From Algoriphagus sp. (GTDB lineage: Bacteria; Bacteroidota; Bacteroidia; Cytophagales; Cyclobacteriaceae): a stretch of 21,667 bases of DNA. Made by a program: the position numbers and the translations under genes. Shown here piece after piece: positions 14,504 through 21,667 of this stretch (positions are counted from its first letter, which is position 1; each line of letters begins with the position of its first letter). The stretch spans positions 1 to 21,667 of the forward strand of contig JALRIY010000011.1 in assembly GCA_023255285.1 (NCBI GenBank). The letters run 5' to 3'. The notes beneath the pieces were generated by a model that was given only the letters and a program-made list of their open reading frames with translations, was not told the DNA's origin and made no database searches.

Positions 14504-16168
14504 TTATGGATTTGTAAGTGCCGCACGTGCTGCACGATCTGGATCGTTTTGAACTTCAGAGATATCGTTGAGGACCATGGTCTCTCCTTTTTCCACACTG
14601 AATCTAGGCCAGGATGGAAGCCCTGCTCCATTGGGATTGCCTGTTTTCATAAATGCTAGGAGGGTACCAGACATTTTCTCTGCCAGTGCACGGGGGCGTT
14701 TTCCACCACCCGTATGGGTATACATGCGGTCGGTATTGTCGTACCAAAAGCAAATGTCAATGCAATGAAATGCCCGCATCCTGCCATTGTATAAGTTTGG
14801 CTCCCAACCAAACCAAGCCATGTAAACTGGAGCATTTTGTTTGGCCTTTGCATTTCCACAGGCCACGGCATTTTGCCGATTGGAAGCGGCCAAGGTCATG
14901 ATTTCTGCAGGCGATTTGTCTGGAAAATTAGTCTTGTATGCTTGATAGACTGTTGATGACTTATCCCCAAACCGAGACTTCATAAATTCAATGATTTCCG
15001 CTTCACCTGCAGCATCTAGTGCTGGGTTGGTCCGTGTAGCTCCCCACTCGTGAAAGGTAGTGCAGATCATCAAGGGGATGTCGTTGGTGTGTTCGGACGA
15101 ACTGCCAAAGAATTCACCTTTTGGTACATGTACCCCGTCTGCAACAGGTCCATAACCCCCTCTAAAACCAGGCATTGGATTTTCTTTGCGCAGGCGATCT
15201 AAGGCTTTGTTGGCAATATCGATATACGTTCTCCAAGGAATGTCTTGAAGCTTGTCTACTTCATTGGGAGCAAATCCAGCCTCCTCCAGCACATAACTCC
15301 CCAATTTTCTGCTGTATTCTTGGTCATTGGCTTTCAACATACTTCCACTCAAGGCAACGCCCTTGTGTACGAGGCCTTTGGATGCGGGCATAGCTAGAGT
15401 ACAGGTAACTTTTGCTCCCCCACCCGATTGTCCCATAATGGTCACATTGCCGGGATCACCACCAAAGTTGGCAATATTATCTTGAACCCATTGTAAGGAC
15501 GCGATGATATCCAGTTGACTGACATTTCCTGAAGCCGAATATTTATCGCCGCCGACTCCAGAGAGATCGGTAAATCCGATAGGACCAAGACGGTGATTGA
15601 TAGAAACAAATACGGCTTCATCTTTTTTAGCAAAATTTTCACCGTGGTATCCATCTTGTTCAATTCCATTTCCGTTGGTAAATCCTCCTCCATGTAACCA
15701 AACTAGGACAGGTCTTTTTTTGCCATCATTTAGTCCTTTGGTCCAAACATTTAGTTTTAAACAATCCTCAGACACATCGTCGTAGTTCCAATGATCTGCA
15801 AAGGAGTAGTGAACGCTGGCATAACGACGGTCCATAATTTGTGGGGCGGTATTTCCCCACCAAATTGTATCTTTAATTCCCTCCCAAGGACTAGGTTTTT
15901 GAGGAGGCATAAATCGATTTTTTCCAGAGGTATCTGCTCCATAGGGAACACCAAGAAAGGTATATACGCCATTGAGTTGGTAGCCTCTGATTTTTCCAAA
16001 AACGGTGGATGTCACAGCAATATCGTCTCCGATTTGAAGGAATTGTTCCTCCGAATCGGGGGAGGAATTCTGGTGTGAGGGCTTTGCGCTAAGGGCTATG
16101 GGGGCTGTAGCAAAAGCGGCCGAACCTAAGCCAATTTTTTGAAGGAAAGAGCGTCTATTGGTTTTCAT
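14504..16168 (-). CDS. Tat-exported type-B carboxylesterase
   Basis: This alpha/beta-hydrolase cleaves carboxylic esters and is predicted to act outside the cytoplasm. The 554-residue protein begins with a twin-arginine signal, TNRRSFLQK followed by a hydrophobic AFATAPIAL stretch. The catalytic domain shows FLGVPYG (72-77), EDCLKLNVW (134-142), the oxyanion HGGGF (159-163), the nucleophile elbow GQSGGG with S248, and the probable catalytic histidine H468 in RAFHCIDICFW. This layout is characteristic of the cholinesterase/carboxylesterase type-B family (PF00135). The acidic triad residue was not assigned with certainty, and the substrate cannot be deduced. The gene is followed by its own strong terminator; upstream, 227 bp with another terminator separate it from the M28 peptidase gene, so it is probably transcribed alone. 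Confidence 0.92.
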   Translation of the reverse strand: MKTNRRSFLQKIGLGSAAFATAPIALSAKPSHQNSSPDSEEQFLQIGDDIAVTSTVFGKIRGYQLNGVYTFLGVPYGADTSGKNRFMPPQKPSPWEGIKDTIWWGNTAPQIMDRRYASVHYSFADHWNYDDVSEDCLKLNVWTKGLNDGKKRPVLVWLHGGGFTNGNGIEQDGYHGENFAKKDEAVFVSINHRLGPIGFTDLSGVGGDKYSASGNVSQLDIIASLQWVQDNIANFGGDPGNVTIMGQSGGGAKVTCTLAMPASKGLVHKGVALSGSMLKANDQEYSRKLGSYVLEEAGFAPNEVDKLQDIPWRTYIDIANKALDRLRKENPMPGFRGGYGPVADGVHVPKGEFFGSSSEHTNDIPLMICTTFHEWGATRTNPALDAAGEAEIIEFMKSRFGDKSSTVYQAYKTNFPDKSPAEIMTLAASNRQNAVACGNAKAKQNAPVYMAWFGWEPNLYNGRMRAFHCIDICFWYDNTDRMYTHTGGGKRPRALAEKMSGTLLAFMKTGNPNGAGLPSWPRFSVEKGETMVLNDISEVQNDPDRAARAALTNP

Positions 16169-16340
16169 AGTGAGGTTGTTTGTTGAGCTAATTCTTTCAA
16201 TATCAATTCTAAAGATTGGATTAGCAAGTTGTAGCCCCTTTTTTGTGGGCAGGGAATAATGAATAGGTTAAACGGAAAATTTTAGAGATTGAAGGGGACT
16301 GCAATGTTTCCGAAAAGAGGAAAAAGAATCTTATTCAAAC

Positions 16341-16379
16341 ATAAAAGCCTTTGAATCATTACGATTCAAAGGCTTTTAT
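16341..16379 (-). terminator. Terminator of the M28 peptidase gene
   Basis: A perfect 17-bp stem (16341-16357 with 16363-16379; core AAAAGCCTTTGAATC) closes a 5-nt loop about 17 nt beyond the peptidase stop codon. The outer pairs supply a T-rich tail on either strand. The remainder of the 16169-16395 spacer shows no gene; no clear promoter for the carboxylesterase was found in it. Confidence 0.85.
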
Positions 16380-16395
16380 TAAAAGGTAGCTGAGA

Positions 16396-17640
16396 TTAAA
16401 ATTTGATCTTTGCTTCAATTGTTTGGCCAGCGCGCTGGACTACTACCTGTGTGGAGTCTCCTTTTTTAAATACACTCAAGGCACGCATGTATCCCATCAT
16501 ATCTAATACGGTAGAGTCCCCTAATTGAATGACCACATCCCCCTTCAGTAGACCAGCAGCTTGTGCAGGCTTTCCTTCTGAGACGCCATCGACTCGCATT
16601 CCTTTTCCATCGTACAAGTAATCAGGCACGACTCCCATGGAAACGGTAAATCGTGGAGAATCACTAGAATCTTTCGTCTTGGTAAAGGTCAACTTTGGCT
16701 CAGAATCAAGTGCTACGACCAGTCGAGAAATGTAGCGAACAACTTGAACCAACCCTTCGTAATTGATTTTATCCGAATCGTCACTGGGCTTGTGGTAGTC
16801 TTCGTGCTGTCCTGTAAAGAAGTGTAATACCGGAAGATCTTGTAAGTAAAACGAAGTATGGTCCGATGGGCCTACTCCAGATTCAGAAGGCACTAATTTG
16901 AGGCTATCGGTATTGATGGGATCAAGGACGGAGGGAAAGCTAGGGCTGGTACCTACGCCATGGATAGCAAGGGATTTTTCAGGGTTTAGTCGGCCCACCA
17001 TGTCCATGTTGATCATGTAGTTGACTAATTTCAAATCTAGGGTTGAGTTTTTGACAAAATAATTGGAGCCCCAAAGTCCGTTTTCTTCCCCTGAAAAGGC
17101 AATGAACAAAATGTTGCTTTTTAGGGATTCCGATTGGAAAATCTTGGCAAGTGCCAGTAGCGCAGCGGTACCGGAGGCATTGTCATCCGCTCCGTTGTGG
17201 ATAGCTGAATCTCCTCGGTGGAGGGACCCTTGTCCGCCCATGCCCAAGTGATCAAAATGGGCTCCAATGACAATGGTTTTCTCCGCTTTTTTATCCAAGT
17301 ATCCAATCACATTTCGACCGGTTATTCCTGCTCCATCGGTACCAATCACAGCTTCCTCATGAGGATTACTCGGTTTGGAAACGGTAAACTCCTGAAAAAA
17401 TCCATTCGTACCCATGGGTTTTAGACCCAACTTTTCAAACTCCTGTGCTAGGTATTCTGCAGCCTTTTGCTCGCCAATTGTACCAATGGCTCTTCCTTCC
17501 AAGTCATCAGCAGCGAGAAAGGTCAGGTCCCTTTTCAGGGAGGAAATTAATTTTTCGTCAGTAGGAGACCCCTGGCAGGACCCAAGGAGGATCCCAAAGA
17601 CTAATAGGGGGAGGAGTTTTAAATAGTGTAGTTTCATCAA
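16396..17640 (-). CDS. Lipoprotein M28-family zinc metallopeptidase with C-terminal PDZ domain
   Basis: This is a predicted aminopeptidase anchored in the cell envelope. The 414-residue protein starts with a lipoprotein signal: basic residues, a hydrophobic core and the lipobox LGSC, with C22 the lipidated residue. No acidic/lysine surface-export signal directly follows the cysteine. The M28 domain shows the di-zinc ligands in order: H128 in GAHFDHLG, the aspartate of GADDNASG (about 152), the E185-E186 pair in SGEENGLWGS, D213 in NMDMVGR, and the histidine in GQHEDYHKPSD. Residues from about 325 to the end form a PDZ domain (GMRVDGVSEGKPAQAAGLLKGD region), probably for substrate or partner binding. 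Two consecutive ATG codons make the start ambiguous by one residue. It is divergent from the PD40 protein gene, with only 69 bp between them, suggesting shared regulation. Confidence 0.92.
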   Translation of the reverse strand: MMKLHYLKLLPLLVFGILLGSCQGSPTDEKLISSLKRDLTFLAADDLEGRAIGTIGEQKAAEYLAQEFEKLGLKPMGTNGFFQEFTVSKPSNPHEEAVIGTDGAGITGRNVIGYLDKKAEKTIVIGAHFDHLGMGGQGSLHRGDSAIHNGADDNASGTAALLALAKIFQSESLKSNILFIAFSGEENGLWGSNYFVKNSTLDLKLVNYMINMDMVGRLNPEKSLAIHGVGTSPSFPSVLDPINTDSLKLVPSESGVGPSDHTSFYLQDLPVLHFFTGQHEDYHKPSDDSDKINYEGLVQVVRYISRLVVALDSEPKLTFTKTKDSSDSPRFTVSMGVVPDYLYDGKGMRVDGVSEGKPAQAAGLLKGDVVIQLGDSTVLDMMGYMRALSVFKKGDSTQVVVQRAGQTIEAKIKF

Positions 17641-17655
17641 TCGGGATATTTAGCC

Positions 17656-17679
17656 CAAAGATAATAAGTAGTATCTTTG
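17656..17679. promoter_or_regulatory. Divergent -7 boxes forming a mirror palindrome
   Basis: CAAAGATA (17656-17663) and TATCTTTG (17672-17679) are exact reverse complements separated by 8 bp. Read outward on each strand, each is TATCTTTG, a perfect TAnnTTTG -7 box, one for the M28 peptidase gene and one for the PD40 gene. Good -33 TTTG elements at 19 bp are not obvious, so an activator or an operator role for the palindrome is also possible. Confidence 0.5.
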
Positions 17680-17709
17680 CCCGCACATTCTTTCTAGTCA
17701 AGATTACAC

Positions 17710-18807
17710 ATGAATACTCTACGCCAATGTGCAATAGCACTCCTTTTATTGTTTAGCACACTTTCTGTTGAGGGGCAAGAAAAGCACTCTGCTTCTGATT
17801 CCGTTTTGCTCCATCCTGAGGAAATGAAATACCTCAAAAATATTAAGCAACTCACTTTCGGAGGGAATAATGCAGAGGCTTACTGGTCCTTTGACGATAG
17901 CAAATTGGTTTTTCAGTCGGACTATGCAGGATGGGGAAATTCTTGTGACCAAATGTTTTTTTTGGATTGGAAGAAGGATGACTTGTCCACCTCCACACCA
18001 CAACGGCTCAGCACAGGCCTAGGGCGCACCACCTGCTCGTATTTTCTTCCAGGAGACCAAACTATTGTCTACGCCTCTACGCATCTGGTAGACCCCGCTT
18101 GTCCTCCTGTGCCAGAGCGAAGAGCAGATGGCAAGTACGTATGGCCGATTTATGACAGTTTTGATATTTTCACTGCGGACATGCAGGGCACTATACTTTC
18201 CCAATTGACTCAAGAGGCTGGCTACGATGCCGAAGCTACGGTATCTCCCAAGGGGGATAAAATCGTATTTACGTCCATGCGAACGGGGGACTTGGAATTG
18301 TTTACCATGAATATTGATGGTACAGATGTCAAACAAATTACGACCGAATTGGGCTACGATGGAGGAGCGTTCTTTTCGCCCGACGGAACCAAGTTGGTCT
18401 GGAGAGCCTCTCGCCCACAGACCCCAGAAGCGATTCAGGAATACCAAGACCTACTCAAGGAAGGGCTGGTAAAGCCTACCGACATGGAGTTGTATGTGGC
18501 TAATGCAGACGGCACAGACATTCAAAAGATCACCAATTTGGGCAAAGCCAATTGGGCCCCTTTTTTCCACCCTTCGGGAAAGAAACTTATTTTTGCCTCC
18601 AACCACCAAACAGAGAGGGGCTATCCGTTTAACTTGTTTATGATCAACCTAGACGGTACCGGGCTTACGCGAATTACCCACGATAGCACCTTTGATGCTT
18701 TTCCAGTATTTTCAAACAACGGCAAGTACTTGGTATTTGCATCCAACCGCAATAATGGAGGTACTCGTGACACCAATCTCTTTGTTGCGGAGTGGATTGG
18801 GGATTGA
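17710..18807 (+). CDS. Secreted PD40/TolB-like beta-propeller protein
   Basis: This 365-residue protein begins with a Sec signal peptide (MNTLRQ, hydrophobic ALLLLFSTLSV, likely cleavage near EGQ), so it acts in the periplasm or outside. The mature part is a run of PD40/WD40-like blades with the typical alternation of a SPDG-type turn, a K-hhhF-S strand and a DG-T-hxxIT strand: examples are VSPKGDKIVFTS, MNIDGTDVKQIT, FSPDGTKLVWRAS, FHPSGKKLIFAS, INLDGTGLTRIT and FSNNGKYLVFAS. It is a TolB-type propeller without the TolB N-terminal domain and without a peptidase domain. Such propellers serve as protein-binding or substrate-gating surfaces. The adjacent divergent M28 peptidase suggests a functional pair, but this is inference. 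It ends 10 bp from the end of the convergent photolyase gene, with no terminator between. Confidence 0.88.
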   Translation: MNTLRQCAIALLLLFSTLSVEGQEKHSASDSVLLHPEEMKYLKNIKQLTFGGNNAEAYWSFDDSKLVFQSDYAGWGNSCDQMFFLDWKKDDLSTSTPQRLSTGLGRTTCSYFLPGDQTIVYASTHLVDPACPPVPERRADGKYVWPIYDSFDIFTADMQGTILSQLTQEAGYDAEATVSPKGDKIVFTSMRTGDLELFTMNIDGTDVKQITTELGYDGGAFFSPDGTKLVWRASRPQTPEAIQEYQDLLKEGLVKPTDMELYVANADGTDIQKITNLGKANWAPFFHPSGKKLIFASNHQTERGYPFNLFMINLDGTGLTRITHDSTFDAFPVFSNNGKYLVFASNRNNGGTRDTNLFVAEWIGD

Positions 18808-18817
18808 TTTGGATTGG

Positions 18818-20347
18818 CTAAAGTTCTTCTAGTCGCTCAAGGTAATATTCTGCTTGGTCTATTAATTCCTGTTTGTTGCCCATTTTGTCCCAGGTACGGT
18901 ACACCATCCCGATTCGGGGGTTTTTTTCGAGCAGTGCTCTGTTGCGCGCATGAAAGTGCCAATAAAGGCTATTGAATGGGCAGGACCCCTCTCCTGTTTT
19001 TTTGTCGGCCTGATAGATGCAAGTACTGCAGTAGTTGCCTTGCTTTTTGATATAGTTCGCGGAAGATACATAGGGCTTGGTGCCGACGATACCTCCATCT
19101 GCAAATTGGCTCATACCCCGAGTATTTGTGATTTCTACCCATTCGATGGCGTCGATGTAGATGCCTAAGTACCATCGATCAACTTCGTCTGGATCGATAC
19201 CTGCCAATAGAGCAAAGTTTCCCGTTACCATCAATCGTTGAATATGGTGTGCATAAGCCAAATCCAAAGACTGCTTGATGGATTGACTTAAACAGTTCAT
19301 GTTGGTTTTTCCCGACCAAAACCAATTTGGAAGTTTCCGTTCGTGACCAAAGTAATTGAGTTGGGCAAAATCAGGCATTTTTGCCCAGTAGATTCCCCGC
19401 ATATACTCCCGCCAACCGATAATTTGTCGAATAAATCCTTCTACCTGAGCAATGCCAATTTGGTCCTGGTGTGTAAACCAGTAGGCCTCCACCGTCTGCA
19501 CTACTTCTAGAGGGGAGATTAGTTTGCTATTGAGCGAAAAACTTAATCGGGAATGAAAAAGGTAGGGGTCCCAGGTAGTGAGCGCGTCTTGGTATGAGCC
19601 AAAGTGAACCAGCAGGTGTTCGCAAAAATGGGTTAGGAGTTCCAGACTTTCTTTTCGGGAGGTGGGCCAGTGAAAGGATTCAGGATCTACTGTGCCTAAC
19701 ATGTTTACTTCACTTCGCTCCAACATGTTCAAGATTGGACCTACCTGTTTGGGGTGAAGGCGAGCCGGAATAATCAGAGATTTGTCTTTCAGGGCTTGAC
19801 GATTGTCTTGGTCGTAATTCCATTGGCCAGTAATTGGCTGGTTACCTTCCATCAAGATTTGGTACTTGCGGCGCATCTCTCTGTAAAAGGATTCCATCAA
19901 GTAGGTTTTTTTTCCCTTAAAAAAATTTGTTAAAAACTCTCGATCACTCAGAAAATGCTCGGTGTCTACTGCCTGACAAGGGATGCTGAGGTCATTGCAG
20001 CATTCCTTAAGTTGCTGATCCAGCCGGTATTCATCAGGGAGCAGGTATTCAAATCGAGTAAACCCTTCTTTCGTGACGAGGGCTTTAATTTGGGTAGGTA
20101 AGGATTGTTGATTTTGTGGATCGTCAAGGGTGAGGTAGATGAACTGATGTCCTTGATCTTGGAGCTCCTGCGCGAATTGGCGCATTGCCAAAAAGAAACC
20201 AACGACTTTTTGAATGTGGTGGGTTACGTAGTCTGTTTCTTGACGCATTTCCAGCATCAGGTAGGTGACCTCAGGATCGGTTCTAGTAAACCAAGAATGC
20301 TGACTGTTGAGCTGATCCCCGAGGATCAAGCGAAGGGTATGGGCCAT
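18818..20347 (-). CDS. Iron-sulfur cryptochrome/photolyase (PhrB-type, probable (6-4) photolyase)
   Basis: This is a cytosolic flavoprotein predicted to repair UV photoproducts in DNA using light. The 509-residue length and the N-terminus LRLILGDQLN match the photolyase-related family with a [4Fe-4S] cluster (FeS-BCP, PF04244). Four cysteines fit the cluster ligands: C352 in TNMNCLSQ, C440 and C443 in NYCSTC, and C456 in GSCPFNSLYW. The spacing is identical to Agrobacterium PhrB (C350, C438, C441, C454, from memory), offset by two. The FAD-binding region is marked by GWREYMRG, WFWSGKT, MVTGNFALLAGIDPDEV and WYLGIYIDAIEWVE. PhrB is a (6-4) photolyase with a lumazine antenna; activity as a photoreceptor rather than a repair enzyme cannot be excluded. 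It is downstream of lysA on the same strand, separated by 99 bp. Confidence 0.92.
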   Translation of the reverse strand: MAHTLRLILGDQLNSQHSWFTRTDPEVTYLMLEMRQETDYVTHHIQKVVGFFLAMRQFAQELQDQGHQFIYLTLDDPQNQQSLPTQIKALVTKEGFTRFEYLLPDEYRLDQQLKECCNDLSIPCQAVDTEHFLSDREFLTNFFKGKKTYLMESFYREMRRKYQILMEGNQPITGQWNYDQDNRQALKDKSLIIPARLHPKQVGPILNMLERSEVNMLGTVDPESFHWPTSRKESLELLTHFCEHLLVHFGSYQDALTTWDPYLFHSRLSFSLNSKLISPLEVVQTVEAYWFTHQDQIGIAQVEGFIRQIIGWREYMRGIYWAKMPDFAQLNYFGHERKLPNWFWSGKTNMNCLSQSIKQSLDLAYAHHIQRLMVTGNFALLAGIDPDEVDRWYLGIYIDAIEWVEITNTRGMSQFADGGIVGTKPYVSSANYIKKQGNYCSTCIYQADKKTGEGSCPFNSLYWHFHARNRALLEKNPRIGMVYRTWDKMGNKQELIDQAEYYLERLEEL

Positions 20348-20398
20348 AAAAAAGAAGCTTTACATCTAAAGCTCTTTTTTGAAAAGAATGTTTGGCAA

Positions 20399-20407
20399 TG
20401 TGGATAA
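20399..20407 (-). promoter_or_regulatory. Consensus DnaA-box word upstream of the photolyase gene
   Basis: On the minus strand the sequence is TTATCCACA, the E. coli DnaA-box consensus, 51 bp upstream of the photolyase start in the 99-bp lysA-photolyase gap. A single box may be fortuitous; there is no cluster and no AT-rich unwinding element to suggest an origin. No other clear signal was seen in this gap. Confidence 0.25.
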
Positions 20408-20446
20408 CTGCTGGAGTTGCTATTTGAGGTGTTCCAACTGTCTTTT

Positions 20447-21667
20447 TTAGAGGTCGATGGAAACCTGGTTGCGTAGCAGGTCCTCAAATTGCTCTCGCTT
20501 GCGAATCAAATGTGCCTTTCCTTCCCAAACTAGTACTTCTGCAGGACGAAGGCGGGCGTTGTAATTAGAGGACATAGTAAAGCCATAAGCACCTGCATTT
20601 TTGAGGACCAACAAATCTCCCTCCTTGACCACATGCAGTTGACGCTGCGAAGCAAGGGTGTCCGTCTCACAGATGTAACCCACTACTGTGTAAGAGGCGG
20701 TGGCCCCTTCTTGGTTGCTGAGGTTGTAGATATCGTGGTAGGCATCGTACATCATGGGGCGGATAAGGTGATTTAAACCAGAGTCTACCCCCACAAAATG
20801 AAGGGTTGGGGATTCCTTCACCACTGTTGCCTTAACGATAAAATAACCTGCTTCGGATACTAGGTACTTGCCCGGTTCGATCCATAGCTCCAGCTGACGG
20901 CCATATTTTTCACAAAAGGCCTGGAAAGCAGCACTCACCACTTTGCCCAATTGAGCGATATCTGTGGCAGAATCTTCTGGGCTGTAAGCTACTTTAAAGC
21001 CTCCTCCAAAGTCTAAAAAGCGCAAATCAGAAAACTGCATGGCGGCTTCAAATAAAACGTTACCTCCCTTTAAAAACACTTCCGCATCGTAAATATCCGA
21101 GCCCGTGTGTACATGAAGTCCTGTCACCGAGATTTGGTAGCGCTTTACTAATTCCAAGATTTCTGGGAGTTGCTCTATCGATATTCCAAACTTACTTTCC
21201 TTGTGGCCCACAGAGATTTTCAAGTTGCCTCCCGCAAGAATATGCGGGTTGAGACGTATGCAAATCGGCAAGGTGCCGCCGTAGGTCTGTCCAATCTTTT
21301 CTAAAAGTGGTAAGCTATCCACATTGATCATCACACCAATCTGTACTGCTTCTTGAATTTCGTCAAAGCCCACACCACTAGGGGTATACATAATTTCGGA
21401 AGCAGTACAACCTGCAAGAAGGCCGAGTTTTATTTCCCCCAATGAAACGGCGTCCAATTCTGCCCCAGCCTTTCGGATAAGACGAAGTACAGAGAGGCTA
21501 GAAAGGGCTTTGGTGGCATATTTAATCCGGAGGGGAACTGCTGCAAAAGCGGTTTGTAGGGATTGAATTTGTTGGACAATCTTTTCTCCATCGTACACAT
21601 AGAGAGGAGTTCCAAAATCTTGGGCTAAGGTTTCTAGCGCAATTCCTTGTATGTGCGAGGGCTGTTG
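20447..21667 (-). CDS. lysA: Diaminopimelate decarboxylase, N-terminus beyond the window edge
   Basis: This PLP enzyme makes L-lysine from meso-diaminopimelate, the last step of lysine synthesis. The window holds 406 residues; the frame stays open to the right edge with a family-like N-terminus (ALETLAQDFGTPLYVYDGEK), so the true start lies outside and the internal GTG at 21598 is not the start. The alanine-racemase-type barrel carries the PLP lysine in KYATKAL (residue 53 of the visible part) and LHVHTGSDI in the place of the HIGSQ motif. The C-terminal barrel shows EPGKYLVSEAG, VDSGLNHLIRPMMYDAYH, the CE pair in ICETDTL, and the AGAYGFTMSSNYN block that contributes the substrate-binding tyrosine. 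All active-site blocks appear intact. The fused aspartokinase seen in some relatives is not evident in the visible part. No strong terminator separates it from the photolyase gene. Confidence 0.95.
   Translation of the reverse strand, partial: QQPSHIQGIALETLAQDFGTPLYVYDGEKIVQQIQSLQTAFAAVPLRIKYATKALSSLSVLRLIRKAGAELDAVSLGEIKLGLLAGCTASEIMYTPSGVGFDEIQEAVQIGVMINVDSLPLLEKIGQTYGGTLPICIRLNPHILAGGNLKISVGHKESKFGISIEQLPEILELVKRYQISVTGLHVHTGSDIYDAEVFLKGGNVLFEAAMQFSDLRFLDFGGGFKVAYSPEDSATDIAQLGKVVSAAFQAFCEKYGRQLELWIEPGKYLVSEAGYFIVKATVVKESPTLHFVGVDSGLNHLIRPMMYDAYHDIYNLSNQEGATASYTVVGYICETDTLASQRQLHVVKEGDLLVLKNAGAYGFTMSSNYNARLRPAEVLVWEGKAHLIRKREQFEDLLRNQVSIDL

Noticed and set aside
14313..20407. Two TTATCCACA words (14313-14321 plus strand, 20399-20407 minus strand) as part of a replication origin
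   Set aside because: They are isolated, 6 kb apart, without a box cluster, dnaA/dnaN genes or an AT-rich unwinding region.
21596..21598. GTG at 21598 as the lysA start
   Set aside because: The frame continues upstream with a typical family N-terminus to the window edge, so the gene is cut by the edge.

Overview
The window reads as a stretch of a Bacteroidota chromosome, most plausibly from the Cytophagales (Algoriphagus/Cyclobacteriaceae-like). The support is: TAnnTTTG-type -7 boxes, little sign of Shine-Dalgarno sequences, AT-leaning intergenic DNA packed with short echoing repeat words, a free-standing S23/four-helix-bundle ORF, a short GT35-type glucan phosphorylase, and adjacent M28-peptidase and PD40-propeller genes. 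The genus is inference; no rRNA is present.

Region 1 (1-8960) is a fatty-acid degradation locus. A long-chain acyl-CoA ligase (75-1826) ends at a strong terminator. A 467-bp spacer follows, with repeat words, a possible minus-strand gene remnant and a 14-bp palindrome. Then come a MarR-family regulator, a fused 3-hydroxyacyl-CoA dehydrogenase/enoyl-CoA hydratase (FadN type), a four-helix-bundle ORF bracketed by AAGTATC-type repeats, a thiolase (FadA) and an acyl-CoA dehydrogenase (FadE type). The order N-A-E matches the Bacillus subtilis fadNAE operon. Together these enzymes activate fatty acids and carry out every step of beta-oxidation. The MarR protein is the obvious candidate regulator.

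Region 2 (8961-12577) holds a SpoU/TrmH-family RNA methyltransferase divergent from mutS, followed by tRNA-Gly(GCC) and tRNA-Leu(UAA). The tRNA pair has a recognisable promoter, a hairpin in the middle and a terminator at the end.

Region 3 (12589-18817) holds, on the minus strand, a short alpha-glucan phosphorylase-family protein in which the PLP-binding lysine is replaced by threonine, a Tat-exported type-B carboxylesterase, and a lipoprotein M28 peptidase with a C-terminal PDZ domain. The peptidase is divergent from a secreted PD40/TolB-like propeller protein, and the two share a compact region with mirror-image -7 boxes.

Region 4 (18818-21667) holds, on the minus strand, an iron-sulfur photolyase of the PhrB/(6-4) type, tail-to-tail with the PD40 gene, and lysA (diaminopimelate decarboxylase), which runs off the right edge.

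The two strongest leads are the four-helix-bundle ORF with its heptamer repeats inside the fad operon, and the phosphorylase family member lacking its cofactor lysine.
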